Origin: Mycobacterium colombiense
GTDB taxonomy: Bacteria > Actinomycetota > Actinomycetes > Mycobacteriales > Mycobacteriaceae
Length of the DNA: 64,000 nt
Direction of reading: 5' to 3'
Assembly: GCF_001953985.1 (NCBI RefSeq)
Contig: NZ_MBEI01000046.1
Span: forward strand, 166,423-230,422
The first letter of the stretch is position 1. Every line of letters starts with the position of its first letter. A program made the translations under genes and the position numbers. The notes below the pieces were generated by a model. The model was not told the origin of the DNA and did no database searches. It saw nothing but the letters and a program-made list of their open reading frames with translations. Shown here piece after piece: positions 26,081 to 34,745 of the stretch.

Positions 26081-27229
26081 ATGACTGCCCCCCGCGCGAC
26101 ATCGCGATTTTCCTGGTGGCATGAGTGGGCAGCACCGGTGTGGATAGGCTGCAATTTCTCGGCCTGGACACGCCTGCTGATCCGTAACCGTTTCGCCGTG
26201 CACTGGAGCCGCTGGCACTACGCCGTGCTTTACACGCTGGTCAGCGCGGTCAACTCCTGTCTCGCGTTGTTGCAGAAGATCGTGTTTGGCAGGCGAGTGG
26301 CCGCAACGATGATCACCGAGCCGCCGATCTTCATCGTCGGGCACTGGCGTACCGGCACCACCTTGCTGCACGAACTGTTGGTGCTCGATGATCGCTACAT
26401 CGGCCCCACGGGCTTTGAATGCGTTGCGCCGCAGCATTTTCTGCTGACCGAGCGGTTCGCGCCGTTGGCGGGATTCATGGCGTCAAAGCATAGAGCCATG
26501 GACAACATGGATTCGAGCTTGTATCACCCGCAGGAAGACGAGTTCGTATGGATCATGCAGGGCCAGCCGTCGCCGTACCTGACGCTGGCGTTCCCGAACC
26601 GGCCGCCTGAGCATGAGCGGTACCTTGATTTGGAGCACTTGTCGCCGCGAGAACTAGAGGCATGGAAGCGGCTACTGTTCCAGTTTGTTCAGCGGTTGTA
26701 CTTCCGCCACCGCAAGACCGTCGTTCTCAAGAACCCGAACCACAGCTTCCGGATCAAGGTCCTCCTGGAAGTCTTTCCGGAAGCGAAGTTCATCCACATC
26801 ATCCGGAATCCATACGTCGTTTATCCATCCAGCATTCATCTCGTGAAGTCGTTGTCTCGTGTGCACAGCCTGCAGCGACCGACCTTCGAGGGATTGGACG
26901 AGAGAGTTCTCACGACGTACGTCGACCTTTATCGCAAGGTGGACGAAGGGCGAGAACTCGTTGACCCGGCTCGCTTTTACGAGTTGCGCTATGAAGATCT
27001 GATCGCTGATCCCGAAGGGCAGTTGCGTTGCCTCTACGAGCATTTGGGGTTGAAGTGCTTCGAACAATTCCGGCCGCGGTTGCGCCAGTACCTTGCCGAC
27101 CACGCGGACTACAAGACGAACCGCTACGACCTGACTGCGGAGCAGCGCAAGATCGTCACCGAGCGCTGGAGCGAAGTCATCGACCGCTATGGCTACCGTT
27201 CGGCTTCTGCGGCGGAGTCAAGCTCATAA
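26081..27229 (+). CDS. Sulfotransferase-family protein
   Basis: 382 residues from ATG 26081; a GTG at 26051 would overlap the P450. The 5'-phosphosulfate loop is [17 protein letters not shown] (about 84-100) and the 3'-phosphate-binding part [15 protein letters not shown]. These bind PAPS in sulfotransferases. A hydrophobic stretch at residues ~46-66 may be a membrane contact. Mycobacteria have such proteins making sulfated glycolipids or sulfated menaquinone; the substrate here is unknown. Operon with the P450 suggests hydroxylation then sulfation, as for sulfomenaquinone (CYP128-Stf3); this is only an analogy. Confidence 0.88.
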   Translation: MTAPRATSRFSWWHEWAAPVWIGCNFSAWTRLLIRNRFAVHWSRWHYAVLYTLVSAVNSCLALLQKIVFGRRVAATMITEPPIFIVGHWRTGTTLLHELLVLDDRYIGPTGFECVAPQHFLLTERFAPLAGFMASKHRAMDNMDSSLYHPQEDEFVWIMQGQPSPYLTLAFPNRPPEHERYLDLEHLSPRELEAWKRLLFQFVQRLYFRHRKTVVLKNPNHSFRIKVLLEVFPEAKFIHIIRNPYVVYPSSIHLVKSLSRVHSLQRPTFEGLDERVLTTYVDLYRKVDEGRELVDPARFYELRYEDLIADPEGQLRCLYEHLGLKCFEQFRPRLRQYLADHADYKTNRYDLTAEQRKIVTERWSEVIDRYGYRSASAAESSS

Positions 27230-27253
27230 AGGCGGGGGTGCCGGAGTTATGCC

Positions 27254-27760
27254 TCAGGTGTTTTCGGTGATCCACGTGGTGGTGAACCGCAGCATCTCCG
27301 GGATGCCCTTGGACAAATCGGATCCGATGGTTTTTTCGAGCTTGCCGCCTACCAACGGGATCTTGACCTCCACCCTCAGGGTGGTGTGCAGTTGTGAACC
27401 GCCGTCATCCGTCGGCGCCAGCCGGGATTCCGCACGGCCCGACCCCAACCCGCCGGACGCCGAGACGCTGATGTGCCCGCGCACCTGGCGGTCGCCGTCC
27501 GGTCGCCACGTCTCGGTCTGCACGATCTTCACGTCAGCGGTCACGAATTTGGCGACCATCCCGGGGAGGATCTGACGGCCCAGGTGCTGGGTCGTGCGCA
27601 CTGTCACCGTGCCGTCGGCGTCGGTCACCAGCGAATCCAACGTCGCGTCGGCGGAGCCGGCCGCGATGCGGGCCAGCCAATACTCCTCGCGACCGAACGC
27701 GGCATGAATTTGCTCGACGGTGGCGGGCGACTCGGTCGAGACGTCGAATGAGCGCGACAT
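27254..27760 (-). CDS. DUF2505-family protein
   Basis: 168 residues from the ATG at 27760 (a GTG lies two codons earlier). SRPBCC-like fold: SRSFDVSTESPATVEQIHAA at the start, then FGREEYWLARIAAGSADATL, and a C-terminal helix IPLVGGKLEKTIGSDLSKGI. This order is that of DUF2505 proteins common in mycobacteria. They likely bind a hydrophobic ligand. It lies between the sulfotransferase and the M15 peptidase; no operon is clear. Confidence 0.88.
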   Translation of the reverse strand: MSRSFDVSTESPATVEQIHAAFGREEYWLARIAAGSADATLDSLVTDADGTVTVRTTQHLGRQILPGMVAKFVTADVKIVQTETWRPDGDRQVRGHISVSASGGLGSGRAESRLAPTDDGGSQLHTTLRVEVKIPLVGGKLEKTIGSDLSKGIPEMLRFTTTWITENT

Positions 27761-27787
27761 ATCCACCCATTGTTACAGGAACCAGGC

Positions 27788-28492
27788 TCACGGTCGCTCA
27801 AAGTGCTGGTAGTCGACGGGCGATGCCCAGTGGCCGCCCCACCGCCACCCGCGGTCCGTGAAGATGCGCACGCCGGGGTCGTCGCCGTGCAAGAGCCCCG
27901 GGTCGCCGCGGCCGCGGTCCAGGTACTCCGCCGCGTTGTGCGGTTGGAAAGTTCCGTCGGCGTAAACGCACGGGTTGACACGTGGGTTCAGATCGATGGC
28001 CCGACCGTAGGCGTGTTGCGACCAGTGCTCGCTTCCCGGGATGGCGCGGCAGTTGAACGCCGACGTGTTGTCGTCCTCCATCGAGAGCTCATCGTCGGCG
28101 GCCGGGTAGCGGTCCGCCGTGCGGATCTTCTCGATGGGAAATCCCACTCGGTAGAGCTGCGCGAAGACCGTGATCACCTCCGGCACCAGGTCCTGGTGCA
28201 CGATCAGCTCGCCGTGATGGGTCCGGCCGTCGAAACCGACGTGGTCGACCTCGACTCGTCGTAGCTGCGCGGGGTCCACCGGGCAGCCCGGCCGCCAGCT
28301 CGGACCGAGCTCCGCGGCGGTGACCGGGCGAACGTTGCCGGCGGCGGGCGCCGACGACGGGCCGGCCGCCGACGACGCGGTGGACGATGGCCTGGCCGCA
28401 GGGGGCGCCGGCGCGGCGGTGCACTGCGTCAACGTGGCCCCGGCCGCCATCATGCCCGCCAGCACGGCGACCCACCGCCTGCCGGAAGTCAC
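27788..28492 (-). CDS. M15-type metallopeptidase, exported
   Basis: 234 residues from the GTG at 28492, chosen because it places the hydrophobic leader WVAVLAGMMAAGATLTQC near the N-terminus. That leader ends in a Cys of a non-ideal lipobox (LTQC). The C-terminal domain has the zinc set of VanY/M15 peptidases: SEHWSQHAYGRAIDLNPR (His, Asp) and DYQHFE (His). A long Ala/Pro linker separates leader and domain. It should trim peptidoglycan stem peptides outside the membrane. It sits in an envelope-related stretch with a beta-lactamase-like protein and an LCP protein. Confidence 0.85.
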   Translation of the reverse strand: MTSGRRWVAVLAGMMAAGATLTQCTAAPAPPAARPSSTASSAAGPSSAPAAGNVRPVTAAELGPSWRPGCPVDPAQLRRVEVDHVGFDGRTHHGELIVHQDLVPEVITVFAQLYRVGFPIEKIRTADRYPAADDELSMEDDNTSAFNCRAIPGSEHWSQHAYGRAIDLNPRVNPCVYADGTFQPHNAAEYLDRGRGDPGLLHGDDPGVRIFTDRGWRWGGHWASPVDYQHFERP

Positions 28493-28670
28493 TGGGGATG
28501 GGTCCTCACCGCTTGCTCCATCGCGACAAGACCGTCGCGACCGGGTGTCGCGAGACAGGTCCGGCGCCAACGCTACTGCAGGCCGCCCCTAATCTTCTGC
28601 GCAGCAGCCCCTTTGCGTCGGAGCCGAATGCGTACTGGATGCCGCCAGGTCGCCGACTTACTCTTGCCAT

Positions 28671-30239
28671 ATGCCGGTAGTCAGGGGCGGGTGGAAGCTT
28701 TTGCCATCCTCGCTACGCAAGGCGGTCGTGGTCGCAATCGTGTTGCTCGCCCTCATTGTGGTTTCGCCGTGGATTTTCACGGCACGCACACCGGTAGCCG
28801 ACCGCCCACCGCAGCCCGCGCCGACGCCCGCACAGGCGCCGACGCCCGCTGCGGCGCCGGCTGCGGCTCCCGCACCCGAATTCGCGACCATCTCCAAGCT
28901 GATGAACGACGCGATCGCGGCAGGGGGACTGCCGGGCGGCGTGGTAATGGTCGGGCATGACGGCAAGGTCGTCTTCCACCAGGCTTACGGGTCGCGCAAA
29001 CTCGCGGGCGAACCGGGGCTGGACGGATCGCCCGCACCCGCGGAGCAGATGACCGAGGACACGATCTTCGACATGGCATCGTTGACTAAGTGCCTCGCAA
29101 CGGCGGTCGCCATCATGCAGCTTTACGAACAGGGCAAGGTGGCGTTCGACGATCCGGTGCAGAAATATCTGCCCGACTTCAATACGACGAACGATCCACG
29201 GCGCGCGCAGGTCACGGTGCGCATGCTGCTGACCAACATGTCCGGCGAGGGGATCGACGTCAGCCTGGCAGACCCGTGGGGGCTGGGCGCACCCGACAAA
29301 GCCGAGGGTATTCATCGCGCGCTCACCACGCCGCTGCAGTCGGGTCCGGGTGAGGTTTTCCGATACTCCGACATCAACTACATCCTGCTGGGCGCGCTGC
29401 TCGAGAAGACCACGGGCGAGGCCGAGGACACCTACGTCCAACGCAATGTGTTTGCGCCGCTTGGCCTGCAAGACACCCGCTACCTTCCCGCGGCCAAGGC
29501 CTGTGGTCCCCACACGATCAGAGGAGCGGCGGTTGCCTGGGCCCCCGCGCCGGCCGGGGGTGAATCGATGGCTTGTCCCGCGGGAACGTGGAGCACGAGC
29601 CTCTTACCGCGCATCGCACCCACGGCGCGCGACGAGGAAAGCAGAGACGATCCCAGCAAGAATCCGGATTTCTTTGCCCTGCTTCGGGGTACGGTGCATG
29701 ACCCGACGGCACGCCGGATGGGGGGAGTGGCCGGCAATGCTGGCATGTTCTCGACGGCGCACGATGTCAGCATCTTTGCGCAGGCGCTGCTTGACCGGCT
29801 GGCCGACCGCCCGAGTGAGTTTCCTTTGCGGCCAGCAACTCTCGAGCTGATGACGAGTCCTCAGCAGCCCGGCCATACCGCCGAACAAGTTGCAGCGGCA
29901 AACCGTGCCGCTCAACAAGCTCACACTCCGACCTATCCGGCGATCGAAGGGCAGAGCCTGTTTGGTTTTGGCTGGGACATCGACACGGCCTTCTCCAGGC
30001 CGCGCGGGAAGGTCTTTCCTGTCGGCAGCTTCGGCAACACCGGATTTACCGGAACCACGCTGTGGATCGACCCAGGTTCGAATACCTACGTCATTCTGCT
30101 CTCGAACTCGATCCACCTTCGGGGCAGCCCGCCGATCTCGCACCTCAGGGGTGAGGTGGCCACGGCCGCCGCGCAGGCCTTGCACCTTTACGGCACGGCG
30201 CCATCGATACCGACGCCTGCCCCGCGGAAAACGCCGTAG
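28671..30239 (+). CDS. Membrane-anchored serine beta-lactamase/PBP-like hydrolase
   Basis: 522 residues. A signal anchor is at residues 17-36, followed by a Pro/Ala-rich linker to ~70, then a class C beta-lactamase-like domain. The SxxK motif is S137-L-T-K140 (MASLTK), and the second motif is Y232-S-D (RYSDIN). The third is FGNTGFTG in place of KTG. This pattern is common in esterases and D-aminopeptidases of the family, so true beta-lactamase activity is uncertain. An insert rich in Pro/Gln at ~395-425 is unusual. It is convergent with the LCP gene (7 bases). Confidence 0.9.
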   Translation: MPVVRGGWKLLPSSLRKAVVVAIVLLALIVVSPWIFTARTPVADRPPQPAPTPAQAPTPAAAPAAAPAPEFATISKLMNDAIAAGGLPGGVVMVGHDGKVVFHQAYGSRKLAGEPGLDGSPAPAEQMTEDTIFDMASLTKCLATAVAIMQLYEQGKVAFDDPVQKYLPDFNTTNDPRRAQVTVRMLLTNMSGEGIDVSLADPWGLGAPDKAEGIHRALTTPLQSGPGEVFRYSDINYILLGALLEKTTGEAEDTYVQRNVFAPLGLQDTRYLPAAKACGPHTIRGAAVAWAPAPAGGESMACPAGTWSTSLLPRIAPTARDEESRDDPSKNPDFFALLRGTVHDPTARRMGGVAGNAGMFSTAHDVSIFAQALLDRLADRPSEFPLRPATLELMTSPQQPGHTAEQVAAANRAAQQAHTPTYPAIEGQSLFGFGWDIDTAFSRPRGKVFPVGSFGNTGFTGTTLWIDPGSNTYVILLSNSIHLRGSPPISHLRGEVATAAAQALHLYGTAPSIPTPAPRKTP

Positions 30240-30246
30240 CGCCTTG

Positions 30247-31893
30247 TCATTTCACGCAGGGAATGCCGTCGGCGGTCATCCGCGAGAGGTTGGTAACGGC
30301 GGGTTGCTGCGTGCCGACGCCGGTGGCCGGCACGGTGGTGACGGGTGCCGTGGCGGTCGCGGTCGGCGATTCCGATGTGGGATAGTGGGTTTGGTCGAAT
30401 CGGGAGAAATCGGTCCCGACGGTCAGTCGCACCGTGTTGGGGGCGACGCTGTCGGATGCGGTCGCCGTTATGTCGTACTGGTCGGCGAGCGCGGTGGCCG
30501 CCACCTTCGCGCCGGCTCCGTAGGTGATGGTGCTCGTCTCGGTGGTGGAGTCGGCCGTGCTGACCTTGCCTTCACTGAATTTCCCAGTCGCCAAGAGCAT
30601 TTGGACCGTTGCCGCCTCACCCTGCCGACCCGAGGCGTTGACGACGTCGAGCGCGACGCTGCCGGAGGTGCTCTGCGCAGCGTCGTCCGGTTGTGCTGCG
30701 GTGGTGGGGCTGTCAGTCGAGGGTGCGTTAGACGAATCGGCGCCCACCAGGTTGTGCACGATGGAGCGGATGGTGGGTATGTCGATCAAGTTCACATAGG
30801 CGCCATCTGAGAGTTGACCGAAGCTGGTGACCGGCAGCGTGTACAGCACCACCGGTCTGTTGGGATACGCCAACGCATTACGAATGAATTCGTCAAAGTC
30901 GAAACCGGCGTCGACGGCGACGTTCTGCTTGGCGACGTTTAGCAGTCCATGCAGTTTGGTTGGGTCCGACAACGTTCCGCCGCGGCGCATCGCGCTGACC
31001 ACCGCGACGATGAAGGCCTGCTGGCGCCGGCTTCGATCAAGGTCGGTGAACGCCGCGTCGTTGGGGTCGCGGCGTTGGCGGACGAAGGCCAACGCCTGAG
31101 TGGCGCTGATCTGTTGGACGCCCTTGTGAAAGTCGGCGCCGGAGTAGTACTGGTCCGACGTGTCCTCGCTGAGGCACACGGTGATCGGTTCGACCACCCG
31201 GGCGAGTTGGAAGAACCCGGCCAGGGTGACTTCGATGAAGTGATCGATCGGGATCTGCAGAAGGCTTTTGACGGTGCTGATTTCGGCTTTGCGGCCCGCC
31301 TCCCGTGCCGCCTGTTCCTTAGCCGTCGAATCTTGGCCTTGCGGCGGCGTCGAAGTCGCCTGCGAGCCGGCCGAACCGTGACCGGCCATCACCCGCTGGT
31401 AGGCGTAGCTGTACGCCTCCTTGATCTTGCCGCGGCAATCCGAGGTCGGGCATCCGGCCAGATCGACATAATCGTCGCGGGGGATCGAAATCGCCGTCGC
31501 CGGACCGCCGCCCGCAGGCAGGTGCACCACGATGAGCGCGTCGGAATCGCCGTCAGCGGAATCCTCGTTGCCCGCGTGCAGCGCGTCATAGATGTCGGGC
31601 GGCAGCGGCTGCCCGTGCTGGTCACGGCGGCTATCCAGGCCCATGATCAGGATGTTCTGGTCGCTTCCGGTGGACGCGGGTTCACCGGCCAATGCCTCGG
31701 ATTTGGTGATGCCGGCCGACGCGCTCCGATAGGCATGCCAGGCGATGCCGATGACGGCGACCACCACCAGGGATGTCAAGGCGGCCAGCATCTTGGCACC
31801 GGCCACCATCCTGTGGTTGCGGTGCAAGCGATTCCGGGGCCCGGCGGTCGGCGAATCTGCTTCTTCGCCGGGCGGGCCCGCTCGACGCGTCAT
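30247..31893 (-). CDS. LytR-CpsA-Psr (LCP) family protein with LytR_C domain
   Basis: 548 residues from the ATG at 31893; an alternative ATG at 31962 directly follows the PadR stop. A membrane helix is at ~35-55. The LCP domain shows GLDSRRDQHG, DALIVVHLPAGG and AISIPRDDYVDL with the Asp/Arg that bind the pyrophosphate. The LytR_C domain (residues ~420-520) begins VALDVVNASGRQG. In mycobacteria, LCP proteins such as Lcp1/CpsA ligate arabinogalactan to peptidoglycan. The tail is Thr/Pro-rich. It may be co-transcribed with the PadR gene upstream. Confidence 0.94.
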   Translation of the reverse strand: MTRRAGPPGEEADSPTAGPRNRLHRNHRMVAGAKMLAALTSLVVVAVIGIAWHAYRSASAGITKSEALAGEPASTGSDQNILIMGLDSRRDQHGQPLPPDIYDALHAGNEDSADGDSDALIVVHLPAGGGPATAISIPRDDYVDLAGCPTSDCRGKIKEAYSYAYQRVMAGHGSAGSQATSTPPQGQDSTAKEQAAREAGRKAEISTVKSLLQIPIDHFIEVTLAGFFQLARVVEPITVCLSEDTSDQYYSGADFHKGVQQISATQALAFVRQRRDPNDAAFTDLDRSRRQQAFIVAVVSAMRRGGTLSDPTKLHGLLNVAKQNVAVDAGFDFDEFIRNALAYPNRPVVLYTLPVTSFGQLSDGAYVNLIDIPTIRSIVHNLVGADSSNAPSTDSPTTAAQPDDAAQSTSGSVALDVVNASGRQGEAATVQMLLATGKFSEGKVSTADSTTETSTITYGAGAKVAATALADQYDITATASDSVAPNTVRLTVGTDFSRFDQTHYPTSESPTATATAPVTTVPATGVGTQQPAVTNLSRMTADGIPCVK

Positions 31894-31964
31894 GACAGAT
31901 CTGAGAATAGCCAGGTCGCGGCGCTTCAAACCGGGGAACGCGGGGTTCGAGGCGTCCCTCATCC

Positions 31965-32594
31965 TCAGTCGGTTGGTAGCCGACGGGCGATGTCGGCCAA
32001 AACGTCCCACTTCGGTTCGGCAGAGCGCACGTCCTCGGGCCAATCCGCGACGACCGTGCCGGCCCAGTCCGCCCATTCGCCGACCATGTCCGCAAAGTTC
32101 GTCAGGAAACGGCCAGTGAGCGCAAGGACGGCGGCCCGCTCGGGAAAGGGAGCGGTGCCCTCGACGTAACTGCGGGCGATGCCGATGTTTTCCGAATTGC
32201 GTTCGGCCGCCCAGCTTTTGATGCGCTGAATCGCGGCCACGGCGTCGGCTTTCGTGCCGTGGTCGGCGAAGAAGACCTTCAGCATTTCTTCGAACGCCAG
32301 GGCCGGCCCTTCCCCGGGTGTCGCAAGCCAGCGCTCCAGGGCCTCGCGGCCGTCGGGCGTAATCGTATAGACCGTCCGCGGACGCCGGCCTACCCGATCT
32401 TCGGTGGCGGTGGCCAGGCCGCCCGCCACGAGTTTTTTGGGCTCGCCGAACAAGTTGCTGCGTGCCCGGGGCCAGAATTGGCCCAGCCCGCGCCCCACCT
32501 GCTTGGCGAGTTCGTACGTGGTCCAGGGACGCAGGGCCAGCATCCCCAGCATGGCGTACGAGGTCGTGCTCAGCTTGATCCCACGGGTTGACAT
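31965..32594 (-). CDS. PadR-family transcriptional regulator
   Basis: 209 residues. The winged HTH is at residues 8-85 (TSYAMLGMLALRPWTTYELA) with the recognition region NLFGEPKKLVAGGLA and VYTITPDGREAL. A C-terminal dimerising helical domain (AAERNSENIGIARSYVEG) is typical of longer PadR proteins. It is divergent from the flavin monooxygenase gene, 114 bases apart. An inverted repeat covers its start. It likely represses itself and the monooxygenase. Confidence 0.93.
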   Translation of the reverse strand: MSTRGIKLSTTSYAMLGMLALRPWTTYELAKQVGRGLGQFWPRARSNLFGEPKKLVAGGLATATEDRVGRRPRTVYTITPDGREALERWLATPGEGPALAFEEMLKVFFADHGTKADAVAAIQRIKSWAAERNSENIGIARSYVEGTAPFPERAAVLALTGRFLTNFADMVGEWADWAGTVVADWPEDVRSAEPKWDVLADIARRLPTD

Positions 32595-32636
32595 ATAGTC
32601 CTTTTTGAACTAAAAAATGGTCCGATAGGGACTATA
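32594..32636. promoter_or_regulatory. Probable PadR operator
   Basis: TATAGTCC (32594-32601) and GGACTATA (32629-32636) are a perfect 8-bp inverted pair with a 27-base spacer. The spacer itself carries TTTTTGAACTAAAAA (32603-32617), another near-dyad. The block overlaps the PadR start codon and is strikingly AT-rich. Confidence 0.65.
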
Positions 32637-32708
32637 GCAGCCCGCCCGCGCGTTGCTGCGGAGGCGCGCAACGATGGCCGTAGCGTCGCGACAAGGAACG
32701 AGTAGCCG

Positions 32709-33818
32709 ATGTCTGATCCGATTGTCATCATCGGTGCGGGTGCGGCGGGGATCTCTGTGGCCCTCAGTCTGAAAGACCGGGGCGTCAGGCCCGTGCTGGT
32801 CGATCGCGCCGATGGCGTCGCCGCCGCATGGCGTTCCCGATACGACCGACTGAAACTCAACACCGGACGCCAGTTTTCCCATCTCCCCGGCCGGCCATAC
32901 CCTGCCGGCACGGCTCTATACCCCGCTCGTGATGACGTGGTCGACCACCTCGAGCGCCACGCTCACGAGGACGGTATCGACGTCCACCTGAACACGGCCG
33001 TCACCCGGATCGATCGGAATCGCGGCGGGTGGACGTTGACCACCTCCGACGGGGATCTGCACGCCGCACAAGTGGTGGTGGCCACGGGATTTCTGCACAC
33101 GCCCGTCGTGCCGCGCTGGCCGGGCACGTTCGGTGGCGACCTCTTGCACTCGTCGGAATATCGAAATCCGGCGCCCTACGACGGCAAGCGGGTGCTGGTC
33201 GTCGGAAGCGGGTCCTCGGGCATGGAGATCGCCCACGACCTCACTACCGGCGCAGCCGAAAAGGTGTGGCTGTCGGTGCGCACGCCGCCGAACTTGTTGC
33301 CGCGCAACGCCCCTGCGGGGCTTCCCATCGATGTTTTCTCGATTCCGCTGTATCACCTGCCGGTGCGGATCGCCGACCCGATCGCCGCGACGGCCCGTCG
33401 TCGCGCCTTCGGCGATCTCAGCGCATTTGGGTTACCCCTGCCCGGCGAAGGGCCATTCGCCCGGGCCCACCGATTGCAGGCCGCGCCTTCGGTTTTGGAT
33501 ATGAAAGTGATAGACGCGGTGCGCGACAACGCTTTCGAAGTCGTCAGCGCGGTGACCGCGCTCGACCACGATCACGTCGTGCTGTGCGACGGTTCGCGTA
33601 TCCCCGCCGATGTCGTCATCTGTGCAACCGGTTACCACCCAAATCTGGCGGGACTGGTCGGTCATCTCGGCGTGCTCACGCCGCAGGGATCAGCCGCACA
33701 GCACGCCCCGGCTCCCGCGGCGCAGGGACTGTACTTGCACGGCTTGGTCAGCAGGCCCGGGTTGATCGGCTACGTGGCCAAGCAATCACGTGCCTTGGCC
33801 CGTCGCATCTGTGCTTAG
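32709..33818 (+). CDS. Flavin-containing monooxygenase-like oxidoreductase
   Basis: 369 residues. The FAD loop GAGAAG is at 8-13 and the NADPH loop GSGSSG at ~160-165 (VLVVGSGSSGMEI). ATGYHPNL near the C-terminus is the FMO/Baeyer-Villiger ATG motif. It is short for a type I Baeyer-Villiger enzyme. The full FMO motif FxGxxxHxxxY is replaced by FGGDLLHSSEYRN. It is therefore related to YUCCA/CzcO-like oxidoreductases. It is under probable PadR control. Its last 33 bases overlap the convergent PhyH gene. Confidence 0.92.
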   Translation: MSDPIVIIGAGAAGISVALSLKDRGVRPVLVDRADGVAAAWRSRYDRLKLNTGRQFSHLPGRPYPAGTALYPARDDVVDHLERHAHEDGIDVHLNTAVTRIDRNRGGWTLTTSDGDLHAAQVVVATGFLHTPVVPRWPGTFGGDLLHSSEYRNPAPYDGKRVLVVGSGSSGMEIAHDLTTGAAEKVWLSVRTPPNLLPRNAPAGLPIDVFSIPLYHLPVRIADPIAATARRRAFGDLSAFGLPLPGEGPFARAHRLQAAPSVLDMKVIDAVRDNAFEVVSAVTALDHDHVVLCDGSRIPADVVICATGYHPNLAGLVGHLGVLTPQGSAAQHAPAPAAQGLYLHGLVSRPGLIGYVAKQSRALARRICA

Positions 33819-34664
33819 TTCCAACAGCCGCAACGGATGCAGGCCGTCGACGTTGCCGACGAACGGCGGATGAATGCTGTAGCCGAGCATCCGGCGAATG
33901 TCATCGGAGACCGCCCGCGCGATGTCGCGCGATATCGACAGGGTGTAGGCCTCCATCGGCCGCAGCCACGGTTGGCAGTACTGGGCGGTGACGGCGAGGC
34001 GCTCGCGGTCGGTGGTGTTGGCACCCCCGCCATGCCAGAGGGTCCCGACGAAGAGGACGCACGAGCCGGCGGGCATCACGACGGGTACGGCCCGATCGTC
34101 GGGGCCCGGCCGGCGCTTGCCCCAGCGGTGGCTGCCCGGGTAGACGACGGTGGCGCCGTTGTCGGCGGTGAAGTCGTCGATCGCCCAGATTGTCGCGGCG
34201 GCCAGCGGCTCCCGGGGGCGCGGAATCGGGTAGAAGCCGTCGTCGTGGTGCGCCAGCTGCGCCGCCTCGCCGGGCTGAATGTTGATGGCCTGCAACGCCG
34301 AAAGCAGGTAGTTGGGCATCAGCAGCCGATCGAGCACCGCCAGCACCCGCGGGTCATCGACCAGCCGATCGCACACCCGGGTCCTGCTCAGCACGCTGTA
34401 GATGCGCTGAGTGCGCAGGCCCTCGAACGAGTTGCGTCCGGTGTGCCCGAGCGAAGGGCGCACGACCTCACGGATCTGCGAGCACTGCTCGGCGGTGAGC
34501 AGGTTCTCCCAGATGACGTAGCCGTCGCGGTCGAGTGTCGCCATGTCGGCCTCGACGATCGCGCTGTCCACCGCGCTTCCACCGGTCGGCGTCCGCTTGT
34601 AGCGCTGAGCCAAGTCGCCCCGCAGGTCCTCCAGCGTGGTGACGGCGTCGTCGTCGATGCTCAT
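33786..34664 (-). CDS. PhyH-family (phytanoyl-CoA-type) dioxygenase
   Basis: 292 residues. The iron motif lies in LAHHDDGFY (HxD at 139-142), the distal His211 in LWHGGGANTT, and R220 for 2-oxoglutarate. The double-stranded beta-helix is preceded by an N-terminal helix. PhyH enzymes hydroxylate fatty acyl-CoAs or secondary metabolites. The C-terminal SIHPPFVGNVDGLHP is typical for mycobacterial members. The gene overlaps the 3' end of the FMO gene by 33 bases tail-to-tail. Substrate unknown. Confidence 0.92.
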   Translation of the reverse strand: MSIDDDAVTTLEDLRGDLAQRYKRTPTGGSAVDSAIVEADMATLDRDGYVIWENLLTAEQCSQIREVVRPSLGHTGRNSFEGLRTQRIYSVLSRTRVCDRLVDDPRVLAVLDRLLMPNYLLSALQAINIQPGEAAQLAHHDDGFYPIPRPREPLAAATIWAIDDFTADNGATVVYPGSHRWGKRRPGPDDRAVPVVMPAGSCVLFVGTLWHGGGANTTDRERLAVTAQYCQPWLRPMEAYTLSISRDIARAVSDDIRRMLGYSIHPPFVGNVDGLHPLRLLELSTDATGQGT

Positions 34665-34745
34665 TGGTACTCGTCCTTAGTCCACTGGCGCTTCTGCCCA
34701 CACTAGGCCGAGTTCAGCCCAACCCACACCCAAATCGCCGACCGG

